Assembly (NCBI RefSeq): GCF_907164915.1
Contig: NC_061866.1
Span: 23,949,905 to 24,013,904, forward strand
Direction: 5' to 3'
DNA: 64,000 nt
Source: Impatiens glandulifera
Taxonomy: Eukaryota > Streptophyta > Magnoliopsida > Ericales > Balsaminaceae
Made by a program: the position numbers and the translations under genes. The notes below the pieces were generated by a model. It did no database searches. It had not been told where the DNA came from and worked only from the letters and a program-made list of their open reading frames with translations. Position 1 is the stretch's first letter. The number at the start of each line of letters is the position of its first letter. Positions 34,260 through 45,250 of the stretch are shown piece by piece.

Positions 34260-35012
34260 TCAGTGTGCATAAGAGTTGACGACACCGTTGCGGCGGTTTC
34301 TCCTCTTCCAAGCTCTCTCAAACCGCTCATAGAAGGAGTCGGTTACTTCTTTAGTCAGCACTTGAGCTTGGTTCAAACCTTCTCCGGGACAAGTTGGAAC
34401 ACCAAGCTCCACAAGGAGACAGCTTAGTTGGGGGATGAAACCAACTGATCGAATGCCAACCATCCAGATGAGGATGTCAAATAGCACCCTCGACCAGTTC
34501 ACTGGTGTGCCGGTAATTATAGCCGCCATCATGTTGAAGTTCGAGGTGCAGTAGGTATTTGTGACATCCTTTCCGAAGATGCTCCTACCGATCACATCAT
34601 TTAGGAGCTGATATTCAGCTCTCAGGCGTGATTTCGAACCGCGATCCTCAACCGGATCGTCAGATCGTGCGAAGGCGATGAAGATCTCGGCTTTAATGTC
34701 TGCTGGAACTTCTAGATCAGTTATCCCGTGCTTTGGCAGGCTAAAGCACCGCGCAAAGTCCCTTTCGGTGAAATCAAAGACAATACCTCCCACTTTCGAT
34801 TGAATGTGAGTTTCAAAGTGGGGGGTGCCTCTAAACACCCTGGCGTGATAGAAGAACTCAAGAATGGATTCAGGATAGATGGTGTGTTTGTCGTCTAGGA
34901 AGTTCTGAAGGCCGGTTTCCTCTAGAGATTTGATTATCTTGTAAATCTCATAGTGTTCTGTGTTTGAACAGGATTGAAAATCAACCTGAAGGATGTTGGG
35001 AAACTGAGACAT
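34260..35012 (-). CDS. ORF C of element 2, intact NW-family protein (250 aa)
   Basis: An uninterrupted frame from MSQFPNILQVDFQS to the stop at 34260. Family features in order: QVDF near residue 8, GLQNFLDDKHTIYPESILEF, FTERDFARCFSLPKHG, LRAEYQLLNDVIGRSIFGKD, FNMMAAIITGTPVNWSRVLF (NW near residue 178), SVGFIPQLSCLLVELGV and a basic C-terminus (FERAWKRRNRRNG). A TATTTAAG box begins 69 nt before the ATG (35074-35081); element 3 has TATATAAG at the same distance. It lies about 0.5 kb after the end of pol. Function unknown. Retained integrity while neighbouring frames decay could be chance or selection. Confidence 0.8.
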   Translation of the reverse strand: MSQFPNILQVDFQSCSNTEHYEIYKIIKSLEETGLQNFLDDKHTIYPESILEFFYHARVFRGTPHFETHIQSKVGGIVFDFTERDFARCFSLPKHGITDLEVPADIKAEIFIAFARSDDPVEDRGSKSRLRAEYQLLNDVIGRSIFGKDVTNTYCTSNFNMMAAIITGTPVNWSRVLFDILIWMVGIRSVGFIPQLSCLLVELGVPTCPGEGLNQAQVLTKEVTDSFYERFERAWKRRNRRNGVVNSYAH

Positions 35013-35526
35013 TTTTGTCTTAGTGAGAGGATAATCTTTTGTCTTGTGAGTGTTGTGGTGAATGGTTACTTCACTTAAATACTACTTTAGGGGCTATCCT
35101 ATTGTCCAGGTATTAAATGAGATGATATCTATTAACTGCAGGATAAGAGGTATTGCATGAAATAAGTATGTTTGCAGTCTAGGATGTTGGTCATAGGCCT
35201 GGACTGTGAAAGATATCAAAAGATCTTCACGTCTTTTTAGGCGCGACCATTTTATTTTGAAAAGGCAATGTTTCAGGACAGACATCTATAAACACTGATA
35301 ATTATTCCACTTCTGTTTGGAGTTCAAATAATCTAAGATGACCTGCTTCCGAACCGGTCAGTCATCAGTTGTTCATCCCGATGCGGTTATTTGATGCATG
35401 CATCAAGTAGCCGGTCGGTTTACTCTGTCTGATGAACTGGGCGGTTCTTCCATAGATAACTCGAAAATTTGAAGTCCAACAGTTTAGGAGGAATTACCGG
35501 TTTTGTCTGTCCGAACCGGTTTCCCT

Positions 35527-36498
35527 TTAAGCATCCTTAGGAAGGATCTGGCTAATGTCGGTTAAGCCGAGAGTAAGTCTGAATTGAGAGAACTTAGCTT
35601 CCTGTAGAGGCTTAGTGAAGATATCGACTACTTGTTGATCGGTCGATACGTATTCCAGCCGTATATGCTTCAACGTGACATGTTCCCTGATGAAGTGGTG
35701 CCTTATGTCGATATGCTTGGTTCTGGAGTGGAGAACCGGGTTGTAGGTGATCGCAATGGCGCTTGTATTGTCACAGAAGATCGGGGACTCTTCGGCTATG
35801 ATACCGAAGTCCTTCAGCTATTGTTGGATCTAGAGGAGTTGAGAACAGCAACTTCCGGCCGCCAAGTATTCAGCTTCCGCGGTTGATGTGGCCACCGATG
35901 TCTGCTTCTTGCTATGCCATGAAACAAGCCGGTCACCTAGGAACTGACATGTTCCGCTGGTGCTCTTTCTGTCAATCTTACACCCTGCATAATCTGCGTC
36001 TGAGTAACTTGTTAGATTAAAGGATGAGTCCTTTGGGTACCACAGACCGACGTCAGGTGTGCCCTTTAGATACTTCAGTATCCTCTTTACGGCTGTGTAG
36101 TGAGATTGTTTTGGATTTGCTTGGAATCTCCCACAAACACCAACTGCAAACAGGATGTCCGGTCTACTCGCTGTCAGGTATAGTAGAGAGCCGATCATGC
36201 CCCGGTATGCAACCTGGTCTACCGATTGGCTCTCATCATCCCTGTCTAATTTAATCGATGAGCTCATTGGAGTAGATGCCGAGGAGCAAGTGTCCATCCC
36301 GAACTTCTTCAGTAGCTCCTTGGTGTATTTAGGTTGGCTAATGAATGTTCTTTCTTTGAGTTGTTTAACCTGAAGACCTAGGAAGAAACTTAATTCTCCC
36401 ATCATACTCATTTCAAACTTATCAGTCATCATTTTTGAAAACTTATCACATAGCTTAGGATCGGTTGAGCCAAAAATGATATCATCTACATAGATTTG
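35527..36498 (-). pseudogene. RT C-terminal part and RNase H of element 2
   Basis: It starts at the RT active-site strand YVDDIIFG (36483-36494), then LSFFLGLQVKQL, YTKELLKKFGM, GSLLYLTASRPDILFAVGVC, the RNase H region with SYSDADYAGC and KSTSGTCQFLG, and SKKQTSVATSTAEAEYLAA. It ends in DIFTKPLQEA and a tail to TAA at 35527. Two stops follow SQLL: TAG in place of the Trp of IWIQQ (about 35832) and TAG in place of a Gln (about 35823). Both fit C/G to T/A transitions when compared with element 3. RT/RNase H copies element RNA into DNA in the virus-like particle. Confidence 0.85.
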
Positions 36499-36955
36499 AA
36501 CAATGTTTTATCCACCGAACTGATAGAAGGATATGTTCCTTCTTTTCAAATTTAAACAATGTTTTATCCACCGAACTGATGGTGAAATCATGTTGTACTA
36601 GAAATGCGGTTAGTGTATCATACCAGGCTCTAGGTGCTTGCTTTAGACCGTATAAAGCTTTATTTAGCCGGTATAAATGGTTTGGAAATGCAGCGCTTTT
36701 GAAACCTGGTGGTTGTTCAACGTACACCTCTTCACGTAGGTCACCGTTCAGAAATGCACTTTTAACATCCATTTGAAAAACCTTAAAGTTTTTGAAAGCA
36801 GCAAAGGCTAGAAAAATTCTAATAGCTTCAATCCTAGCTACAGGGGCAAATGATTCTTCAAAATCAATGCCTTCTTCCTGTTTGTAACCTTGAGCCACTA
36901 ATCTGGCTTTGTTCCTCGTGACCAAACCGTCCTCATTGAGTTTGTTTCTGAATAC
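36499..36955 (-). pseudogene. RT N-terminal part of element 2, broken by a 26-bp duplication
   Basis: It encodes the fingers/palm region typical of copia [57 protein letters not shown] and [20 protein letters not shown]. It should run into YVDD at 36494, but 26 bp matching 36555-36580 are inserted at 36499-36524, so the frame ends after KKEHILL. A TAG at 36956-36958 (Trp in element 3, WVFRNK) separates it from the upstream integrase frame. Confidence 0.85.
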
Positions 36956-38236
36956 CTATCTTGTTCCTATGACCGATTGATCTTTCGGTCTGGAAACTAG
37001 GTACCAGACTTTACTACTCTCGAACTGGTTTAGCTCTTCTTGCATTCCCAAGATCCAATCCGGATCTGACAATGCTTCATCTATTCTTTTCGGTTCAATC
37101 TGGGATATGAAAGCGGAATTAAAATATCCTTCCAGAAGTTGACTCCTAGTTCGAACAGGTTCTGAAGGGTCACCTATAATTTGCTCAGGAGGATGTTTGC
37201 TGTTTCTTCTGAGATTCAATTCAGGAGTGTCTACCAAATTACCGTTTACTTGATCAAGGCTAGACATGTCGGTAGGCTGAACGAGATTGTCAGACCGACC
37301 GACTTCCTCGGATTGGACCGAAGTGTTAGCTTCCTGTTGTGGAACAGCTTGATCCGGCTGGGTTTCAATGTTACCCATTTGGTCATGGACAAACCGCCTG
37401 ATGACCGGAGTCTCGTCTTCACTATCAGAATGAATATTGTTATTTTCCAATCTGTTGTGTAGATCAAAGCATGAAGCAGTATTGCTTTCAACCGATTCAT
37501 CGAAAACAACGTGAATTGTTTCCTCCATGGTTGCAGTTCTATTATTATATACTCTATATGCTTTACTTACTGCTGAGTATCCTAGCATGATGCCGGTATC
37601 GGTTTTTGTATCAAATACAGTGAGTTGGGTCTTACCATTTATATGTATATAACACTTACAACCGAAAATCCTGAGATACTTGAGTTTGGGAACACTGTTA
37701 AAATAAACCTCATACGGTGTTTTGTTGTGAAATTTGTTTATTAAAGACCGGTTTTGTGTATAACATGCAGTGTTGATAGCCTCAGCCCAAAATTTCTGAG
37801 CAATGCCGGAATCGGCTATCATGGACCGTGCGACTTCCTTGAGAGTCCGGTTTCTTCTCTCGGCCAGGCCATTTTGTTGAGGAGTCCTAGCACTAGACAA
37901 CTCGTGTCTAATACCGGTTTCGTCAAGATATGCAGTTAATGTACTATTGGTAAATTTGGTACCTCGATCACTTCGAATGCTATTAATGCGAGTTGATTTT
38001 TCATTTTGCAAGCGCTTAAGAAGCGTAATCAGGTTTGATACGGTTTCACGTTTAGATGGTAGCAATATTACCCATGTAAATCTAGAATAATCATCAATAA
38101 CTACCATAGTGTAGAGCATACCTCCTAGGCTAATGACCTGAATCGGTCCAAATAGATCCATGTGAAGAAGATCCAAACATCGGCTAGATTGGATATTTCC
38201 TTTACTCTTAAAAGATGACCTAGTCTGTTTACCCAT
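36956..38236 (-). pseudogene. Integrase of element 2
   Basis: A 426-codon open segment covering the integrase core and C-terminal region. The catalytic triad is visible: D in LHMDLFGPI, D in [10 protein letters not shown] and E in ERRNRTLKE. ARTPQQNGLAERRNRTL, KTPYEVYF and IFGCKCYIHI are standard copia integrase blocks, followed by an acidic linker towards RT. A TGA at 38246-38248, in place of the Ser codon of VCSACQ in element 3, cuts it from the upstream zinc-binding part. Integrase inserts the cDNA into the host genome. Confidence 0.88.
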
Positions 38237-38245
38237 TTGGCATGC

Positions 38246-38824
38246 TCAACAAACCTTATCCTGGTTAAATACTATATCAGGAATACCTTCAACTAGCTTT
38301 TTACCACGAATGTAGTTTAAAGTTTTCATGTTTAGATGGTTTAGTCTCTTGTGCCACGGCCAAGTTTGATTAGTCTTGGCTATCATGCATATAGGATATT
38401 CTACTCTAGTTTTCCAGTCTACCTTGTAAATGTTACCTATCTTATTTCCGGTCAGTAGTACGATACCTTGAGAGTTCTTAACTAAGCATGCATGTTTAAG
38501 AAATTCTACAGTATATCCAGCATCACACATCTGACTAATGCTAAGCAGATTAAAACGTAGGTTTTCCACTAGAAGTACATTATCAATAGTTAGGTTACCA
38601 TGGACAATCTTACCCTTGCCCACAGTTTTACCTTTTGAGTTGTCACCAAAAGTGATTAAAGCACCGGTTGTTGTTCTGATATCGGTTAACAAATTGCTGT
38701 TTCCGGTCATGTGCCTGGAACAGCCGCTGTCCAAGAACCATTCAGAGTTTCCTAGTCGTTTCTTTGGATCCTGCAAAATGTACATATTTACAACTATTTG
38801 GTACCCACATTTACTTGGGTCCAC
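38246..38824 (-). pseudogene. Protease and gag-pre-integrase region of element 2
   Basis: The aspartic protease motif FLDSGCSRHMTG is clear, followed by the typical ITFGDNSKGKTVGKGKIVHG segment and LLSISQMCDAGY. The gag-pre-integrase HHCC part follows (HKRLNHLNMKTLNYI, then C..C just beyond the TGA). The frame is +1 relative to gag, which ends at TAA 38811-38813, so the two overlap by a few codons. The stop at 38246 breaks the polyprotein. Confidence 0.85.
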
Positions 38825-40630
38825 ATGCGATTAGTCCCTTAGGTATCCAAACCTTGATAAACCGGACGGTTTTCTTTGCTAGGGTTTTAACTGTCCTTTT
38901 GGCACTCGGTCTCGTGTGTCTCGGTTTTCCTACAAAGGTCTTAAATGGTGATGGTCTTTGATTCGGTGATCTATGGTTTGACCTACGTGGTTCAGGAAAG
39001 GCTTTCTTATGTCTGAGGATTTCGGCTTTTCTTTTCACAGGGTCAACCCATGATTCGGTTGGACCAACATAGTCGTATTTTAGCTTTTCTTCCCTGTAAT
39101 ATGCGGTCTCCTCTTTTTCAGCGGTCCAGGAGCTTTTAAGAAATTTTATAAAGGGAAGGTTTCTTCTTGTAAGCCTTGCTTTCTCTATGGGTTTTCGGTC
39201 TTTGGAGCTGTTTTCGTATCATAGGCCAAACTTGCAACGAGGATGTCTGTAGTGTCTATTCACGTTCTTTACTATATCACTAGATCTCTTATACGCGGCC
39301 ATCTTATATTGAAGTCGGGCGTTTTTTTCCTCGGTTAGTTCTCTAGTCGGTTTACTGGTTTGTTCAGTCTTAGGATCTAATTCAGTCTCTAAGGTGTGGG
39401 TATCATCAGGTTGTATGACCTCCGGTTCGGTTATGATAGGTACCTCTAGTTCTGTCGGAATGGGTACTATGGGATCGGTTCTAATGTTGAGGTGCTTAGG
39501 TAGCATGATTAGTAGGTTCTTATATTCTTCTACCATGTCATTAAATGCATTGTATAATTTATCTTTAGTAAATTCTTCACAAGGAGAGTCAAATACCTGT
39601 TCTTCGTTTGCCATGAGACATGTGAGTTCATCGTCACTATCACTGTGAGCCCATAGACTTCCTCCATCGTCGGCTATCAGCGCTTTCGGTATTTCACTTC
39701 CTTCACCGATTTGTTGATAATTGTTTCGGTCATTTTGATAATCCGGTTTCTGGGTATCCCTCCTTGGTTTCCTGCATTCCCACTTAAAATGTCCCAAACA
39801 GTTACAGTTATAACATCTTACATTGGATTTGTCACCATAGTAGTTGTTCGTCGGTTGACTTCTTTTCATGAATCTCCCAAACTTCTGTGCAAGCATTGCC
39901 ATGGCATCCTCGGTGAACTGTTCGGCGGTTCTGATCGGTACGGGTGCAGGAACCGGTGCTGGTGCAGGTCAACCGGTTCTGTAGATGTGATTAGTGCTCT
40001 GGTTGATGTTGAGGCCGAGACTTCTTCTTCAGTCCTAGATCTCATTTCGAACTCATATGCCTTAAGATCTTCGAATACATCGTGTAATTTCATCTTACGT
40101 AGGCTCTTTGATTCCCTCATCACCATTGTTTTTATGTCCCAAGCACTTGGAAGAGATCTCAAAGCTTTCATAATGACCTCTTTGTTCTCATACTTCTTGC
40201 CCAGAGTTGCTAATTTATCCAACACACCATTGAACCGATCACTGTATTCCTTCATAGTTTCTCCTGGTTTCATTTTGATGCTTTCAAACTTCTGTGTGGC
40301 CACCATTATTTTGTTCTCCATTGTTCTTTCATTTCCTTCAAAGATCTGGATAACCGTGTTCCATGTCTCCTTTGCGGTTTTGCAGTCTCTGATCTTGCAG
40401 TATGTGTTTCTGTCCACACTGTTGGAGATCCGGTTTCTAGCATGATTATCCAGGTTGTTTCTTCTCCTATCTTCAGCCGTCCATTCCTTTCTGTCCTTAT
40501 CAATGAATATCGGTCCTTCGGTCAGAATGGACTCCATTTCATCATCCAAGGTGACTAAGTGCAGGTGCATGCGTGCCTTCCAGTTGGCAAAGTCATCACC
40601 TTCTAGCATTGGAGGCCTATCCTGATACAT
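38811..40630 (-). pseudogene. Gag of element 2
   Basis: It starts at ATG 40630 only 26 nt beyond the primer site. The UBN2/gag-type domain is evident (FANWKARMHLHLVTLDDEME, AKETWNTVIQIFEG, MKEYSDRFNGVLDKLATLG), then the Pro-rich linker, the zinc knuckle CYNCNCLGHFKWEC (CX2CX4HX4C), an acidic segment, and a basic region ending VWIPKGLIACGPK before TAA. Lesions: a one-base deletion near 39970 in the GTTGACCTGCACC segment (element 3 keeps frame there) and TGA at 39219-39221 in place of Gly. Gag forms the virus-like particle that packages element RNA. Confidence 0.88.
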
Positions 40631-40655
40631 GCTTGCTTGAGTATTGAAACTAACT

Positions 40656-40667
40656 GCTATGATACCA
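40656..40667 (-). promoter_or_regulatory. Primer binding site of element 2 (initiator-Met tRNA)
   Basis: On the minus strand TGGTATCATAGC lies two bases inside the 5' LTR. It matches the 3' end complement of plant initiator-Met tRNA (TGGTATCAGAGC) with one mismatch. It primes minus-strand synthesis. Confidence 0.85.
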
Positions 40668-40669
40668 AT

Positions 40670-41991
40670 TGTTAGGATCTAGATCGCCGCTGGAGAACCG
40701 GGGGTTGGACCGGTTAGCGGTTCTCACTCGGAGGGTGGTGGTTAATCTGGTTAGAGATTAACACCGGGGTTTCAATACTATACAACCTGTCACAAACCCT
40801 TGAACTAGGTTCAAGCGCGGAAGAGGTTTGCTTTCATGTTGAAGCAGCACACTTGTTTGATGGGCAATGCCGGTTTCGGATAATGGAGATTTGAAAATGG
40901 TGGGTCGGTTTCGGTAATCTGGAAATTCGGTATGGATAGTATAGAGTCGGTTTAGAACGGTGTAGTTGAGTTAATTGGTTAGATAATGGAGCCAGCAGAA
41001 AGTAAATAACAAGACAGATTTTATGGATGTTCGGAGATAAAACTCCTACGTCACCCCTTCCTCTCGAAACCGCGAGAAGGATATTCACTAAGGAATACAA
41101 GTACAAACCGATCGAGACTTATTTCTTGCTCGATAACACTCTTACAATTTACACCGAAATTGTAAAACACACTTTGACTTTTAACACTTATGCTTTCTAG
41201 GAACAACGCGGTCTTATCACTTGTAGAATAAATGCTCTTAGAGTTTCTCACTTGTCCACTGTATCGCTTGTTATCCCACATTTACTCTTCTTCAACTGCC
41301 CCTTTTTATAGGTGAAATATGTCAACGGTCATATTTCACTACCTTGAATCTGATTGGCTGAGCAGAGGTGCAGTGATTCAGTGTTTCAGAGGTTCAGACC
41401 TGCGGTCGCTTCCTCAGACCTGATGGTCAACCTTAGTCCTGGCATTCTGTCTCAGACCTGGCGGTCTATTCTTCCGGTATGTAAGACAAGTCTGCCGGGT
41501 TTGTCTTTTACTTGATGTAGGCACTGTCTGTTGGACAGTTGTCTGTACTTGGAAGATCTTCTTTCTGACTTATCCCGAAGTGGAAAGATCCGGTAGTACT
41601 GTCTTCTGCAGCCTATAGTCTTTCCTCAGACTTGCATGAATATGGAAGTGTTCAGTCTGTTCCTTTGGTATCGTTTCAACAGATACCCGAATTGTCTTCT
41701 TGTTCTGGTCGGTCATTTGTCTTAACCGAATGGCTTTTGGTATGATTGATGTAACCGGACTTCTTTCGGTTATTCCTCTGCCTTGTGGATGATCGGCTGT
41801 TTGATGATTCCGGTTTTAAGCTTTGGCCGATCCTTTCTTTGTGCGGTCACGTTCCAAGTACTCTTGGTTGGTTTAGTAGCTTGACCGACTAGTTTTCTTA
41901 GCCGATTCTTTTGTTTATCCGGTCCGGTTCCTTGTTCCTGCATGGAAAGTTTAAGTTAGGTTTATTTGAACCGGTTTAATTTTATCTAACA
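40670..41991 (-). repeat. 5' LTR of copia element 2
   Basis: 1322 bp, bounded TG..CA, the same length as the partner at 28254-29575. The TATA box (TATAAAAAGG on the minus strand) is at 41301-41310, placing the transcription start about 30 nt further down the minus strand. TTATA follows at 41992-41996 as the target duplication. Confidence 0.95.
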
Positions 41992-41996
41992 TTATA

Positions 41997-42083
41997 GTAT
42001 CAAATTAATATATGATATAAGAAAGATGGTCTTATTCACTTACACAAGACTAACATATAGTGGATCAAGTTGGTTTTACCCAT

Positions 42084-42154
<71 letters not shown>

Positions 42155-43800
42155 GCTAAAATCTCAAAAAATAAAATTAAAAAAGATTATGTTGTAGATT
42201 TATGATAATAAAATATGTGAATATTAACCATTATCTACAGATATAGGGTTAAAAACATTTATTATCTTAGATTAAACATATTTGATTTCAAAATATAGAT
42301 AATTAAAAAATATTTTGATTGAATAGGAAGTATTGGAAGCATTATTCCAATTAGTATTTGAGCTGTTTTATAATTGTCCAGGTTTTGTTCTTGAGGAAGA
42401 AGATTTGTGTGCAGTTATATATATATAATTATATAGATTATACAAGAATTAATACGTGTAGACGAACTTAAAATAATTAAAATAAATATATTTGGTCTAC
42501 TAAAATGTTCATTCACGAATAATATACTAGATTATTTTAAATAATAAAATTAATCCGCAGATCAGCTTTCAAGTTTATTCTAGGTTGATTCAAACATCAA
42601 TTTTAAAATATATTCAAAATTCGGACAAACGAAACCTTCATGAGGATCGGCTCGAATAATTATATAAAATAAGTATAATATTGTTATTGGACATTTTCAA
42701 CGAAAAGATCTCCTAAAAGTTATTCTTTAAAATTAAACACGACTTTTTTTGTAAACGCGAAAGGTACAAAAACAAAATAACACGTTCATGATATCCATGG
42801 CATTAGAAATAATAAAAATTGACTATAATATCGTTTTTTTATTTTTCAAGAAAAACGCTCAAAGTAAAAGAATTAAATTTCAAATTTTGGCACCAAAAAC
42901 AGGTTTACCACCACATGCCACGTCATCTATTGGACCAGCGGATGGAGCCACTACGGAGGGCCACCAAATTCTTTAAGTCTTCAGAGTGTTCTTGTTTAGG
43001 TTTTAAAATTTTGGAATATGAGTAGAACGTTGCACCAACTTCGTATGGATGTAAAAACCTCAATTCTTAATGGAATTAGGAGACCAACCTTCGAGGCTGA
43101 CAACCCAAAATTAGTTGTTTCTAGTTGATTTGGTAAGTTGGACTATCTCCCTATGAAAACGGATCAGCAATTAAAATCTAAAAACTCAACAACATTTAAA
43201 AACAGTGGAAGCCGCTCAATTGGAATCCAAACCGTCCACATTTCAGCAATAATTTTATTTCTGAGGTTGTAGTTGATGAAAATAGGTGATTCCAGCTTTT
43301 GGTGCAAGCTAACATCCATACCTTTCGAATTGCACCGGTGCTAACCTCTCAGATTTTGTTTAAGGGCTGCAACCAACAAACACAAGGTGATGCATGTTTA
43401 TATTGCAAGCCCAAAAGCTAATATGAAACAGGCTATATTCATTTGGTCATAACTTTTGATCCATTGAACCATTTTAGGTTGGTGACCCATCATTATAGGT
43501 TCGACCCGTGTACTGTGTTTTTAAGAGAAAATGTTTTTCGGTATTTTAAGGAAAGCTATGTTAAAGAACCCATTGACTTACCTTTCTCTGTATCCCGTAA
43601 AAATGTGGAAAGTGATGAGGAACCGAAAATAGAGTTCTTTAGCACAGGTCTTTTGAATTGGCCCGTACAAGTTTTAAATCGATACACTCGAGGATTTATC
43701 AATTTAATTGACTTGAGAGTCTCTACTTTAGTTTTCTTTCCAAAGAAACTAAAAAAAAGAAAATCATAGATTCGTTTTATAAGTTCGGTGTTTGGTTATG
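41997..43800. other. AT-rich spacer with an unidentified ORF
   Basis: Sequence between elements 2 and 3. It contains an (ATT)n run at 42085-42154. A 108-codon plus-strand frame at 43443-43769 (MVITFDPLNHFRLVTHHYRF, ends KKLKKRKS) has no recognised domain. Upstream patches such as 43019-43130 are open but short. Weakly gene-like codon content at 43320-43770 could be a decayed host gene or F-box-like fragment; I cannot tell. Confidence 0.4.
42085..42154. repeat. (ATT)n microsatellite
   Basis: About 23 perfect trinucleotide repeats. Confidence 0.95.
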
Positions 43801-44943
43801 TGTTAGGATCTAGATCGCGGCTGGGGAACCGGGGTCTGGCCGGTTGACTCCTTTGGACAACACTGAACGGTTGGTGTTTTATCCGGTTAGAGTTGAACAC
43901 CGGGTTTCAATACTACACAAACTATCACAAACCCTTGAACTTAGTTCAAGTGCGGAAGTGGTTTGTTTCAAGTTGAAGCAGAACACACACAAGATGGATA
44001 AGGCCGGATTTGGAAAAGTCAATTTGGAGTTTGGTGGGTCGGTTTGGGATTCAGTAAGTCAGTTTAAGTAAGATCGGTTAGAATGTAAAGCCGACAGAAA
44101 GTAAATACAAGACAGGTTTTTATGGATGTTCGGAGATAAAACTCTTTCCTCTCGAAACCGCGAGAAGGATATTCACTAAGGAATACACAAACACAATATC
44201 CGATCGAGACTTATTTTCTACTCGATAAACACTCGTACAATTCTCACCGAAATTGTAATCTTACTTCAAATGAACACTTGAGCTCTAAATCTTGTAGAGA
44301 GATAAACTTGTAATTAATAATTCTTAGAGCTTGTAGTTGGTAGAACTGATGACTCTCGTAACTGCATTTACTCCTCTTCAACTCCTTATTTTATAGGTGA
44401 AATGTGCTAAAGGTCACATTTCTTCTTCTTGATTCTGATTGTCTGAGCAGAGATTCAGTGTTTCAGACCTGGCGGTCTAGGCTTCCAGTGTATAGGTCAA
44501 ACCAGCTAGGTTTGTCTTTTACTTAATATGGCAACTGTCGGTTGGACAGTTGCATGCACTTGGAGAGTTGCGCCTCTAATTTATCCCAGAGTGGAAAGAT
44601 CTTGTCGGACGGTCTTCTGCATCCTACAGATTGTCCTCAGACTTGTATGAATATGGAAATACTATGGTCTGTCCCTTTGGTATCATCTTCAACAGATACT
44701 TAAAGTATCTGTTTGCACCGATCGGTTGTTTAGGTTAACCGGATGACTTCAGGTTTTTCATAGCTTCAGGTTAACCGGATGACTTCCGGTTTTGGCCTTG
44801 TCTTCTGAGCGGTCTTGTCTTCCTGATCGATTGGATTCTTAACCGGTTGGATTACCTAACCGATCCTGGTTTTTTAACCGTTCTCCTACTCAGGAAGTTT
44901 ATTTTGTTACGTTCTTATTTTAACCGGTCTAATTTATCTAACA
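43801..44943 (-). repeat. 3' LTR of copia element 3
   Basis: It begins TGTTAGGATCTAGATCG and ends ATCTAACA, 1143 bp. It shares blocks with element 2's LTR (CACAAACCCTTGAACT, GGATGTTCGGAGATAAAACT, CTCGAAACCGCGAGAAGGAT) but lacks others. The minus-strand TATA box (TATAAAATAAGG) is at 44384-44395. The partner LTR lies in or beyond the gap, so no target duplication can be confirmed (left flank TTATG). Confidence 0.9.
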
Positions 44944-45126
44944 ATTTCTCCATTTTTGATTATTTTATTTAAAATATTCATAACCATGTAAGAATGAAAA
45001 TGTAGCCGGTTTCTTTAAAAGTTCATTTGGCCGGATTTTTGGAAAACGACTTAGAAAAAATTTTCGAAAAATTTTGAGAAAAATTTTGTCTTTGAAAAAT
45101 TTTATCTTATCAATTTCTCCCTTTTT
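44944..45126 (-). promoter_or_regulatory. Polypurine tracts of element 3 (two copies)
   Basis: AAAAATGGAGAAAT abuts the LTR (44944-44957), and AAAAAGGGAGAAAT lies at 45113-45126, each followed by a TG(T/A)TA..GATAAA-like LTR start. The inner copy is the better match to elements 1 and 2. Nothing else is seen in 45127-45250. Confidence 0.75.
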
Positions 45127-45250
45127 GATTATTTTATCTAAAATATTCAAAACCATGTAAGAATGAAAATGTAGGCCGGTTTCCAAAAATACTTGATATA
45201 TATATAAAATTATACTAAGTTAAACATAAGCAATATATAATTAAAAACTT

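Larger units (their letters stand above)
28254..41991 (-). mobile_element. Copia element 2, complete, 13,738 bp, Sirevirus-like with three extra ORFs
   Basis: Two 1322-bp LTRs (28254-29575 and 40670-41991) begin TGTTAG and end CTAACA. They are flanked by a 5-bp direct repeat TTATA (28249-28253, 41992-41996). In minus orientation the order is 5' LTR, primer site, gag with zinc knuckle, protease, integrase, RT, RNase H, ORF C, ORF B, ORF A, polypurine tract, 3' LTR. Integrase before RT makes it Ty1-copia. The added 3' ORFs and duplicated polypurine tract recall Sireviruses. About 25 differences separate the LTRs by eye (about 1.9%), so insertion is fairly recent. Several reading frames carry stops or shifts, so it is not autonomous now. 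Confidence 0.95.

Noticed and set aside
29898..35012. Reading the three cargo ORFs as classical retroviral envelope genes
   Set aside because: No signal peptide, transmembrane helix or cleavage motif is visible; the proteins look soluble, and one has a basic, coiled-coil tail.
38770..38813. A GT..AG pair (GTAAATG to TTTTGCAG, 44 nt) between gag and protease that would remove the gag stop
   Set aside because: Too short for a plant intron, and removal does not bring gag into the protease frame.
43019..43130. MDVKTSILNG phrase resembling the copia RT motif MDVK(S/T)AFLNG
   Set aside because: The flanking residues do not match RT at all; probably chance.
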